From: Lachnospiraceae bacterium
GTDB lineage: Bacteria; Bacillota; Clostridia; Lachnospirales; Lachnospiraceae
NCBI GenBank assembly: GCA_024691305.1
Contig: JAILNS010000036.1
Location: 186,001-250,000 of the forward strand
DNA: 64,000 nucleotides
Direction of reading: 5' to 3'
Part shown: in pieces, positions 1-7,415 of the stretch
Numbering within the stretch: position 1 is the stretch's first letter
Layout: every line of letters begins with the position of its first letter
Notes under the pieces: model-generated
Databases searched by the model: none
The model's input: only the letters and a program-made list of their open reading frames with translations
What the model was told of the DNA's origin: nothing
Made by a program: the position numbers and the translations under genes

Positions 1-743
1 GTCCATGCTACGGGCTTTCCCTTAAAGAATTTCGTTGCGGCAAGAAATCCCAGATCCGATGTATGTTCGTGGTTATATGCGATAAAATCAGGTCTCGTCA
101 TCCAATTTAACATAAGGTGCTTTAGCAGAAAATACAGCATACCCTTATACCCGTCTTTTCTCCTGAATTTATCGGAAAGCTGCCCTCTTATTATCTCATT
201 ACGGTTCTTTCTGTACCAGGAAAGCGCCAGAGGATTAAAGCTCTCGATCACATATGATCCGTTATAATCTTTAAGAAGCTTATCGGCTATAGGACATACG
301 GAAAAATCCATCCACTCAACCTTATATTCGATGATGAGCGGAACTTTGCCGTCAACAAGTTTAAGGAACTCTTCGAATGTAGGGATCTGCTCATCGGTGC
401 CGCCAAGCCTGAATTTCTGAATCTCCTCAAGTGTATAGTCATATACTTTGCCGGGCTGTCCCGTCATACGTTCAAGAGTAAAATCATGAAATACGACAGG
501 GATCCTGTCCTTGGTAAGTTGCACATCAAGTTCTATACCGTATCCTGCCTCCACGGCACGTCCAAATGCGGCCATGGAATTTTCGGGAATACCCTTTTTC
601 TTATCATGAAGGCCCCTGTGTGCATACAGTGCTTCCTGATACGGTTTCCAGTCATGTATAGCCTGATTACGCGGTTTAACACACAACAGGAAAAGAACGA
701 TCAAAACTACCACTACAATTAATACGATCCATAATATATCCAC
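1..743 (-). CDS. Glycerophosphodiester phosphodiesterase, membrane-anchored, 3' end outside window
   Basis: The visible 247 codons encode a GDPD-family enzyme, which hydrolyses glycerophosphodiesters from deacylated phospholipids to glycerol-3-phosphate and an alcohol. Translation starts with one hydrophobic segment (about residues 5-24) followed by the family landmarks: AHRG, then PENS, then ELDV, then FHDFTLERMTG, covering the metal and catalytic His/Glu/Asp positions. The start is a GTG at 743; a GGAG box lies eight bases upstream and no in-frame ATG precedes the hydrophobic segment. The anchor followed directly by the catalytic domain suggests an enzyme held at the membrane and facing outward. 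The stop codon lies beyond base 1. The HD-GYP gene ends about 27 bases upstream of this start, so the two may be co-transcribed. Family call is firm; substrate is unknown. Confidence 0.88.
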   Translation of the reverse strand, partial: MDILWIVLIVVVVLIVLFLLCVKPRNQAIHDWKPYQEALYAHRGLHDKKKGIPENSMAAFGRAVEAGYGIELDVQLTKDRIPVVFHDFTLERMTGQPGKVYDYTLEEIQKFRLGGTDEQIPTFEEFLKLVDGKVPLIIEYKVEWMDFSVCPIADKLLKDYNGSYVIESFNPLALSWYRKNRNEIIRGQLSDKFRRKDGYKGMLYFLLKHLMLNWMTRPDFIAYNHEHTSDLGFLAATKFFKGKPVAW

Positions 744-770
744 GATGATAACTCCATTTCATTTATTGTA

Positions 771-3167
771 TCATTTGATGTTTACTTTGATATTTGTCAG
801 CGCACATTCATCCCCTGTCAGACATATGTTTATATCCTTGACTTTATCGGAGATCATAAAATATGAATTGACCGAAATACCAAGATTTTCCGTAAATACA
901 GTGACATAAGACGATTTCTTAAAAAAGCTCACATTACAGTCAAAGCCCTCTTTGTTTTTTTCTTTCCATACATCCCAGCTCTCGAAATCACCGGTCTTAT
1001 TGATAATGGACTTCCTTTCCTTGCACAAAGAACCGTCCACTGTCACTTCACCGTCCAGACGGATAAGCGCAAGATCATAGTGATCATTTCCTTTATAGGA
1101 TGTATACAGATTAATATACGGACAGTGCCATACAAGAGAAGCATATGGGAACGTCTTGGTATGGAAACTGATATTCGTCCCGTCTTTTAGCCTAACGGGC
1201 GGTGTGGCTGTATTTCTGTAATCATCAAACTGTATGTTCGGCAGATCTCCCGTCGGGCCGTCAGTGTATACAAATTTATCTGCCAGACGAGGAATAAATC
1301 CGTCTCCTATCTCATCATCACTTACATGGGCTGATACATCATATATGAAACAATTCTCACCGGTGATCGCGATATAGGAATACTTAATGCTGTTTTGTAA
1401 AGCCATAACGGCTTTTATCTTCTTCTTTTTGCTGTTTAGAGTGATCATCACATGATCTTCATATCTTACAGCTTCGATCTCGTATACCGTCTTGTCGGAA
1501 GCAGTATTTTCGGCATCTATTGTGTTTTCTTCCTGCTTATCCTTTATATCTATCTTCTTTTCCCTGACATTCGGCATTTCGACTTCTCCGTCGAACCGGA
1601 TACGTCCGTATTCGGAATAATGCATATCCTCAGCCCGTTTCTTATCAAAATGCACTCTTGCATCACGGGAATCAAACATGATGATGGAAGGAACACCGGG
1701 ATTTGTCTCATCTTCATCTTTGGAACGTACTTTCAAACGTATCTTCACGGTTTGCGGAGTAAGTCTGAATGCTTCGGATACACTGCTTCCGAAACTGTCG
1801 CAATCAAGTTCACTTCCGCCCGCGATCGCCGAAACCTCGTTTTCCGATTCTTTCATCTCATAATTAACATCGCGGTCTATCATGGATAACATGATCCTGG
1901 CAAACTTCGGGTCAAATTGTGTTTCGATACCCTTTACAATCTCCTCGCGAACCTTTGTCTGCGACATGTAATTTCTGTATCTTCCCTTACAGGTCATTCC
2001 GTCATAAGCATCCGCAACCGCAATGATCCTTGCGATCTCGGGTATATCTTCACCCTTTAATCCGTCGGGATATCCTTTTCCGTCATATCTTTCATGATGA
2101 TAATGGGCTCCCTCACTTATAAGAGGGGAAACCTCTATTCTGGCAAGTATCTTATAACCGATGACAGGATGGCTTTTCATCACCTCATATTCTTCTTCGG
2201 TGAGCTTTCCGGGCTTACTTATTATAGAATCCGGTATTCCTATCTTGCCGACATCATGCAAAAGGCCTGCATAATAGATATCTTCGCATTCCTCTTCCGT
2301 TTTGCCCGCTGCTGCCGCTATCATTCTCGAATACCTTGCCACTCTTGTAGAATGACCGCGGGTATAATTGTCTTTTGCATCGATAGCCCGCACGAGAGCT
2401 TCCGATGTCTGTCCAAAGAGTATCTGTATCTTTTCCTGTTCGTCTTTTAAATGTTCGATTTCAAGCCGATTTGCTCTTTTTTCTTTTTGATCCTGATCGG
2501 ACATAGCGGAAAAATACAATAAGATACACATTATGGCTATGCAAAAGTCGGTAATGGATACACCGTATGAAAACAGCTGGACTATGGATGCGCATATAGG
2601 AATAACATGAAACATCACCAATGAGATGTATAGGCCGTCACTGATACGTCTGTGATGCTGAAGTATTACAGATAAAAGCAATACAATGATCACTATCGGG
2701 AAAACATACGAAAGTAAAAACAGAGGTGCTCTTCTATACTGGTTTGACTCATCAAATGTATAATAAAGGCCCGTAAACTGGGACAATATAAGCATTAAAC
2801 AACCGATGTAATACACTATCCTTGCTGCAAACAGCCGCTTTGGCAAAGGATTTAATTTCTCATCCAGCATATATATATCCGTCATATATATATTGATAAG
2901 GTATGTAACGGAAAGAGTCAGGAAAAATACGATAAAATTACATATCCTGACCATATAAAAGCCAACAGTGCTTTCATCACCGCGATATATATACGAAAAG
3001 CGATCTGCCAGCATGAGAACAGCTGCATCCAGTTCAAATGCAATGATTATGAATCTTCTCCTGTCGGACATATACTTATTGAACAGTGCATGTAATGCCA
3101 GAACCAGACATGCACCGCTAAGTATCAGCATAATATTAAGTTGTTCTCCTAACAGAAATCCACTCAT
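771..3167 (-). CDS. Membrane HD-GYP domain protein with unrecognised C-terminal domain
   Basis: A predicted cyclic-di-GMP phosphodiesterase of 798 residues. Residues 1-225 hold about seven hydrophobic segments, resembling the 7TM sensor modules of Firmicute signalling proteins. A short coiled linker (about 226-255) leads into an HD-GYP domain (about 256-440) with the HD pair in GLLHDVGKIG at 304-305, paired His at 357-358 and an intact GYP in DGKGYPDG at 365-367, so activity is expected. Residues 450-798 are a further ~350 residues, mostly beta-rich by eye, that I cannot assign. The start ATG is supported by TAAGG seven bases upstream. A promoter candidate lies at 3219-3247, divergent from the ABC-F gene. 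The extra C-terminal half is unusual for HD-GYP proteins, which normally end soon after the catalytic domain. Confidence 0.88.
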   Translation of the reverse strand: MSGFLLGEQLNIMLILSGACLVLALHALFNKYMSDRRRFIIIAFELDAAVLMLADRFSYIYRGDESTVGFYMVRICNFIVFFLTLSVTYLINIYMTDIYMLDEKLNPLPKRLFAARIVYYIGCLMLILSQFTGLYYTFDESNQYRRAPLFLLSYVFPIVIIVLLLSVILQHHRRISDGLYISLVMFHVIPICASIVQLFSYGVSITDFCIAIMCILLYFSAMSDQDQKEKRANRLEIEHLKDEQEKIQILFGQTSEALVRAIDAKDNYTRGHSTRVARYSRMIAAAAGKTEEECEDIYYAGLLHDVGKIGIPDSIISKPGKLTEEEYEVMKSHPVIGYKILARIEVSPLISEGAHYHHERYDGKGYPDGLKGEDIPEIARIIAVADAYDGMTCKGRYRNYMSQTKVREEIVKGIETQFDPKFARIMLSMIDRDVNYEMKESENEVSAIAGGSELDCDSFGSSVSEAFRLTPQTVKIRLKVRSKDEDETNPGVPSIIMFDSRDARVHFDKKRAEDMHYSEYGRIRFDGEVEMPNVREKKIDIKDKQEENTIDAENTASDKTVYEIEAVRYEDHVMITLNSKKKKIKAVMALQNSIKYSYIAITGENCFIYDVSAHVSDDEIGDGFIPRLADKFVYTDGPTGDLPNIQFDDYRNTATPPVRLKDGTNISFHTKTFPYASLVWHCPYINLYTSYKGNDHYDLALIRLDGEVTVDGSLCKERKSIINKTGDFESWDVWKEKNKEGFDCNVSFFKKSSYVTVFTENLGISVNSYFMISDKVKDINICLTGDECALTNIKVNIK

Positions 3168-3218
3168 ATTCAGACCTTAACCGCTTAAAACTGATAAATC
3201 CTTGCAGTAGCTTATCCC

Positions 3219-3247
3219 ATTATATATCTAATTTACATAATTTGAAA
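3219..3247 (-). promoter_or_regulatory. Promoter for the HD-GYP gene
   Basis: On the minus strand TTTCAA (3242-3247) and a perfect TATAAT (3219-3224) are separated by 17 bases, about 50 bases upstream of the start codon. Confidence 0.5.
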
Positions 3248-3279
3248 GGACACAAAACACGATAAAGGATAAGTTTACC

Positions 3280-3307
3280 TTGAAAAAAAGCACGTTTACG
3301 CTATAAT
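3280..3307 (+). promoter_or_regulatory. Promoter for the ABC-F gene
   Basis: TTGAAA (3280-3285), a 16-base spacer and TATAAT (3302-3307) form a good sigma-A promoter about 70 bases upstream of the ABC-F start. It is divergent from the HD-GYP promoter. Confidence 0.6.
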
Positions 3308-3327
3308 TTTATAGATGCACTTTAGGC

Positions 3328-3358
3328 AAATGACGTATTTTACGCATTTTTATTTATT
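3328..3358 (+). promoter_or_regulatory. Leader hairpin before the ABC-F gene (possible attenuator)
   Basis: Within the untranslated leader, AAATG+CGTA (one bulged A) pairs with TACG+CATTT across a three-base loop (3328-3349) and is followed at once by a T-rich run. This is the shape of a weak intrinsic terminator. Leader attenuators are known for several ABC-F genes, so a regulatory role is plausible but unproved; no leader peptide is obvious. Confidence 0.35.
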
Positions 3359-3375
3359 AAGTACAGGAGTTTTAT

Positions 3376-5013
3376 ATGATACAGGCATGTAATGTAACAT
3401 ACAGAGTCGGCAAAAAAGCGCTCTTTGAAGATGTAAATATCAAATTTACCGAAGGAAACTGCTATGGTCTGATCGGCGCTAACGGAGCCGGTAAATCAAC
3501 TTTCTTAAAGATCCTTTCGGGAGAACTTGAAACCACAAACGGCGACATAGTCATCACCCCGGGGGAGCGGCTCTCGGTTCTTGAACAGGATCACTTCAAA
3601 TACGACGAGTATCCGGTAATGGATACTGTCATCATGGGTAACAAGCGTCTCTATGACATCATGAAAGAAAAAGAAGCGATCTATGCAAAAGAAGATTTCT
3701 CCGATGAAGACGGTGTAAAAGCAGCCGAACTCGAAGCCGAGTTTGCCGAAATGGACGGTTGGGATGCCGAATCCAACGCTGCAATGCTTTTAAACGGTCT
3801 GGGCATAGAAACAGACATCCACTATGCGATCATGAAAGACCTTGACGGTAACCAGAAAGTCAAAGTCCTTCTAGCTAAAGCTTTGTTCGGTAATCCCGAT
3901 ATCCTGCTTTTGGACGAGCCCACAAACCATTTGGACTTGGATGCCATAGGTTGGCTTGAAGAGTTCCTTATCGATTTTGAGAATACGGTCATCGTTGTCA
4001 GCCACGACAGATATTTCCTCAACAAAGTATGCACATATACCGCAGATATCGACTACGGAAAGATCGAACTTTTTGCCGGAAACTATGACTTCTGGTTTGA
4101 GTCAAGTCAGCTGATAATCAAGCAGCGCAAGGAAGCCAATAAGAAAAAAGAGGAACAGATCAAGGAATTACAGGAGTTCATCTCACGTTTCTCCGCAAAT
4201 GCTTCAAAATCCAAGCAGGCCACTTCACGTAAAAGAGCACTTGAAAAGATCGAACTTGACGACATCAAACCCTCAAGCCGCAAGTATCCTTATATAGATT
4301 TCCGCCCCGAAAGAGAGATTGGAAACGAAGTTCTTACCGTGGAAAACATCTGTAAAAAAGTAAACGGAGTCGACCTGTTAAAAGATGTGTCATTTATAGT
4401 AGGACACGATGATAAGATTGCCTTTGTAGGCGGAAACGAGCAGGCCAAGACCATGCTGTTTAAGATCCTTATGGGTGAAGAAGAACCCGATTCCGGAACG
4501 TACAAATGGGGTGTGACCACTTCACAGGCATATTTTCCCAAAGACAGTACTCAGGAATTTAACAACGACTATACGATCACTGAATGGCTGATGGGCTACT
4601 CTCCGGTCAAGGATATAACCTATGTAAGAGGATTCCTCGGACGCATGCTTTTTGCCGGTGAAGACGGTGTAAAGAAAGTCAAGGTTTTATCGGGTGGTGA
4701 AAAAGTAAGATGCCTCTTGTCCAAGATGATGATATCAGGGGCTAACTGCCTTATCTTTGATGAGCCCACTAACCACCTTGATATGGAGGCCATCTCTTCA
4801 CTTAACCAGGGAATGATCAAGTTTAAAGGAGTCGAGCTTTTCTCCTGTCACGATCATCAGGTAGTTGAAACCACAGCCAACCGTATCATAGAGATCCTTC
4901 CTGACGGTACATATGTAGACAAGATCACTACATACGATGAGTATCTCGCAAGCGATGAAATGGCTCGTAAGAGAACAATTTACACAAGTTCTGCCGAGGA
5001 AGACGAAAACTGA
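3376..5013 (+). CDS. ABC-F family ATP-binding protein (ribosome-associated, YbiT/YkpA-like)
   Basis: A soluble 545-residue protein with two ATPase domains and no membrane segments, the ABC-F layout whose members act on the ribosome's E site. Domain 1 has Walker A GANGAGKST and Walker B LLLDEPTNHLD; its signature is the divergent LDGNQ. A charged helical linker (about 235-305) ends in a Lys/Arg-rich stretch with the ABC-F look. Domain 2 has a canonical signature LSGGE and Walker B LIFDEPTNHLD, but its Walker A reads GGNEQAKT instead of GxxGxGKS/T. Such variants occur, as I recall, in the YbiT/YkpA branch. RBS AGGAG lies six bases before the ATG. It is followed 18 bases later by a HAD phosphatase. 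I would not call it an antibiotic-resistance gene from sequence alone. Confidence 0.88.
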   Translation: MIQACNVTYRVGKKALFEDVNIKFTEGNCYGLIGANGAGKSTFLKILSGELETTNGDIVITPGERLSVLEQDHFKYDEYPVMDTVIMGNKRLYDIMKEKEAIYAKEDFSDEDGVKAAELEAEFAEMDGWDAESNAAMLLNGLGIETDIHYAIMKDLDGNQKVKVLLAKALFGNPDILLLDEPTNHLDLDAIGWLEEFLIDFENTVIVVSHDRYFLNKVCTYTADIDYGKIELFAGNYDFWFESSQLIIKQRKEANKKKEEQIKELQEFISRFSANASKSKQATSRKRALEKIELDDIKPSSRKYPYIDFRPEREIGNEVLTVENICKKVNGVDLLKDVSFIVGHDDKIAFVGGNEQAKTMLFKILMGEEEPDSGTYKWGVTTSQAYFPKDSTQEFNNDYTITEWLMGYSPVKDITYVRGFLGRMLFAGEDGVKKVKVLSGGEKVRCLLSKMMISGANCLIFDEPTNHLDMEAISSLNQGMIKFKGVELFSCHDHQVVETTANRIIEILPDGTYVDKITTYDEYLASDEMARKRTIYTSSAEEDEN

Positions 5014-5031
5014 ACCGATCGGTGAGAATAT

Positions 5032-5865
5032 ATGAAAGTTCTTTTTACGGATCTTGACGGAACTTTGTTAAACAAGGCTTCTCTCATATCCGACCGTTCC
5101 AAACAAATACTTAAAGAATTTACAAATGCAGGCCACCTTCTGGTACCAAACAGCGGGCGGCCTCTTCTTAGTATCTCTAAACTGCTCGACGATGCGGGAA
5201 TATCCGATATCGTCAGATACATCGTTGCATACAACGGGGCCCTGGTATGGGACTGCCGGAAAAAAGAAACCGTCTGGAATGCATGCGTAGATTTCCATAG
5301 TGCAAAGATCATACAGGAAACCTGTCTTGAAATGGGAATACATATACAGACATACAACCACGAAACTATCATAACGGTTTCCAAAGATAAAGAGATCGAA
5401 TACTATATGAGGAAAATATTCCTGCCTCTTCGATTATCGGACGATCCCATAGGTTCCTGCGATACCGAGCCTTATAAGATGCTTGCGATCGATCTAAACG
5501 ATCATGACAAATTATGTAAACTAAAAGACCGGCTGACTCCCCGGATCTCGGATCGTATAAATATGGTCTTTTCCAACAATAATTATCTTGAATTCTTTAA
5601 TGTGAATGCAGGAAAAGGTAATGCTATAACAGAATTATGTAAACTTATAGATGTTCCTGTCGAAGATACTCTTGCCGCAGGTGACGAAGAAAACGATATA
5701 TCCATGCTAAAAGCGGCAGGGTGCGGGATCGCCGTAAAAAATGCGACCGATTCAGTTAAATCGGCCGCAGATGTGATCACGGAATATGACAACGATCACG
5801 ACGGACTTACCTTATACATCTCCTCCGCCGCAAGTCTGGCTTTGGCCACGATGGCCTTGTCCTGA
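5032..5865 (+). CDS. Cof-type HAD-IIB family phosphatase
   Basis: A 277-residue haloacid-dehalogenase phosphatase of the Cof subfamily, which dephosphorylates sugar phosphates and similar small metabolites in the cytoplasm. Motif I is DLDGTLL at residues 7-13 with nucleophile Asp; motif II is the Ser in NSGRP; motif III and IV sit in the C-terminal GDEENDISML block. Length is normal for the family. It follows the ABC-F gene by 18 bases and probably shares its transcript. The last 70 bases overlap the 3' end of the convergent acyltransferase gene; the final residues (ISSAASLALATMALS) are not conserved family sequence, so the stop seems to have moved into the neighbour. Substrate cannot be inferred. 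Confidence 0.86.
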   Translation: MKVLFTDLDGTLLNKASLISDRSKQILKEFTNAGHLLVPNSGRPLLSISKLLDDAGISDIVRYIVAYNGALVWDCRKKETVWNACVDFHSAKIIQETCLEMGIHIQTYNHETIITVSKDKEIEYYMRKIFLPLRLSDDPIGSCDTEPYKMLAIDLNDHDKLCKLKDRLTPRISDRINMVFSNNNYLEFFNVNAGKGNAITELCKLIDVPVEDTLAAGDEENDISMLKAAGCGIAVKNATDSVKSAADVITEYDNDHDGLTLYISSAASLALATMALS

Positions 5866-7049
5866 TCAGTCGGGATGCAGTAAAACTGCTTTTTCTGATC
5901 TCCTATGCTTATCATATCTCCCAGTTCATACCAGTAATAGTCCGCATACAGACTGTATGAACTCTTAGGGCTCTGATGATAATTTAAAGCTCCGTTACAG
6001 CCTGTAAGCGTAAATCCGTTGATGTCATGTATGAGTTTCCCTTTTCCAACCTTATAGACGGCATCAAAATTAACCATCATGATGATATCAACATCTAATT
6101 CCATCAAATAATCACCGCGCACTATCTCATCATGTACGCAGTCTCTTTCCCACTTATACCAGTCAGAAACATACTTAAATTTAGGCGAGGTAAGTTTACC
6201 CTCTTCGGTAAGTTCTAAACTCGCTCCGCAATGTTTGCATGTCAGTTTGATACCTTCACCGGCCATTTCTCCCTCTGTTTCGCATTCGGGACACTTAAAC
6301 AGTACCCTGTGAAGTCCGTCGGCTCTAAACGGCTCTGACACTATCACTCCGTCGTGCACCTGTTCTCTGAAGTTATCTATCTTAAATGTGTCTGCCAGTA
6401 TCCTGTTTAGTTCATCCGTACTCTTTTGTTCTATCTCTTCCGGGGATAGCAGATAACTCATTTTTGCCGATATCGTTACATTCCTTTTTTGCAGACAGTT
6501 ATACAATGGATCCCTGAGAAACGAGCCTTTGGTACGGATCATTATGACAGGCACCTTAAGAAGTTTTAAGAACTTACCCAGGCTGTCCGGAAGCGGTGTC
6601 TCACATCCGTCAAAAGAATAACTTGCTTCGGGATACATAAGGATCGAACTGTTTAACTTATCAACGGCATACTTCATATCTTTGACAAGGTACATATCCG
6701 ATATAAATTTCTTCGCTGGTATGCACCCGATCCTGCTCATAAGTCCGGCTTTACCGACAAGGCCGTCGTTGGTACATATGATATGATACTGCCTGTCACT
6801 CAAAAGCGTCGCAGCGATCTCAAGATCGGTAAAACTTGAGTGATTCATAAGAAAAAGGGCAGGCTCATCTTTTTTAAGTCTGTCCATACCATCGGTTTCA
6901 TATGTAAAATTTACCGCCTTAAGATCAGGTGCGGAAAGGGTCTTCATAAGTTTCCGGAAAAAAGGGCTCTGTCTTATCGGTCTTATATGAAGCTTTGATT
7001 CCATCCCGGCAACTTCTTCATAAGGCTTTTCGATAACTTTTATCTTCAC
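5796..7049 (-). CDS. PlsC-type lysophospholipid acyltransferase with zinc ribbon
   Basis: A 417-residue acyltransferase. The N-terminal half carries the catalytic H-x4-D block as NHSSFTDLE (about residue 69) and the later block MYPEASYSFDG, matching the PlsC/AGPAT fold that moves acyl groups from acyl-CoA or acyl-ACP to lysophospholipids or related acceptors. Around residue 250 a CPEC...CKHC zinc ribbon follows, then an uncharacterised C-terminal domain to the end. The start is GTG at 7049, supported by GAGG eight bases upstream. It is the last gene of a run with an MMPL transporter and a GLUG surface protein, 18 bases after the preceding stop, which suggests that it makes or remodels a lipid that the transporter handles. 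The 3' end overlaps the convergent HAD gene by 70 bases. Confidence 0.85.
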   Translation of the reverse strand: MKIKVIEKPYEEVAGMESKLHIRPIRQSPFFRKLMKTLSAPDLKAVNFTYETDGMDRLKKDEPALFLMNHSSFTDLEIAATLLSDRQYHIICTNDGLVGKAGLMSRIGCIPAKKFISDMYLVKDMKYAVDKLNSSILMYPEASYSFDGCETPLPDSLGKFLKLLKVPVIMIRTKGSFLRDPLYNCLQKRNVTISAKMSYLLSPEEIEQKSTDELNRILADTFKIDNFREQVHDGVIVSEPFRADGLHRVLFKCPECETEGEMAGEGIKLTCKHCGASLELTEEGKLTSPKFKYVSDWYKWERDCVHDEIVRGDYLMELDVDIIMMVNFDAVYKVGKGKLIHDINGFTLTGCNGALNYHQSPKSSYSLYADYYWYELGDMISIGDQKKQFYCIPTDQDKAIVAKARLAAEEMYKVSPS

Positions 7050-7067
7050 TCAATATACCTCGTCTGC

Positions 7068-7415
7068 TTATGGAAGGTTACATCCATGCTCTTTAGCCTT
7101 GTTCCATTCATCCATTCTGTCGAAATACTGTTTGTTAAGCCAGTCTGCAACATCGGATATTCCGTCTTTATCAAGTGTAAAATATTCAACAGTCTTCAGT
7201 TCATCAGCGGTCGCCTGTATTCCCAGGGGCTCGGGCCATATAGTGACCTTTATGCGATCGGGTACTTCAACCTCTTTTGCACTTTCATCCGTCCCTGTAT
7301 CTGCGGGCTGCTCTCCGGGCACACGTTTGATCATATATCTCATGCCATCCATGGAGCCCGAGTATTCTTCTTTTTTTACATAATTTAAAATATTAAAATG
7401 TGCTTTATCTATCAT
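7068..7415 (-). CDS. Small conserved protein of the MMPL/GLUG operon, function unknown
   Basis: A 115-residue soluble protein without signal peptide or membrane segment. It opens MIDKAHFNILNYVKK and contains VTIWPEPLG near the middle and DVADWLNKQYF near the C-terminus. I recall similar short proteins in Lachnospiraceae without a named function. The start at 7415 was chosen over the longer open frame (to 7535) because the extra 40 residues are a Pro/Lys-rich reading of the upstream gene's tail, while the ATG at 7415 sits 11 bases inside that gene's end, as expected for translational coupling. It lies between the GLUG protein and the acyltransferase, so a helper role in the same envelope system is inferred from position only. 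Confidence 0.75.
   Translation of the reverse strand: MIDKAHFNILNYVKKEEYSGSMDGMRYMIKRVPGEQPADTGTDESAKEVEVPDRIKVTIWPEPLGIQATADELKTVEYFTLDKDGISDVADWLNKQYFDRMDEWNKAKEHGCNLP

Noticed and set aside
486-722. Plus-strand ORF at the left edge
   Set aside because: Antisense to the glycerophosphodiesterase gene, whose motifs are plain on the minus strand.
1452-1889. Plus-strand ORF of 145 codons inside the HD-GYP gene
   Set aside because: Lies wholly antisense to a well-supported gene, no RBS, no family resemblance; the same applies to the many other antisense frames in this window.
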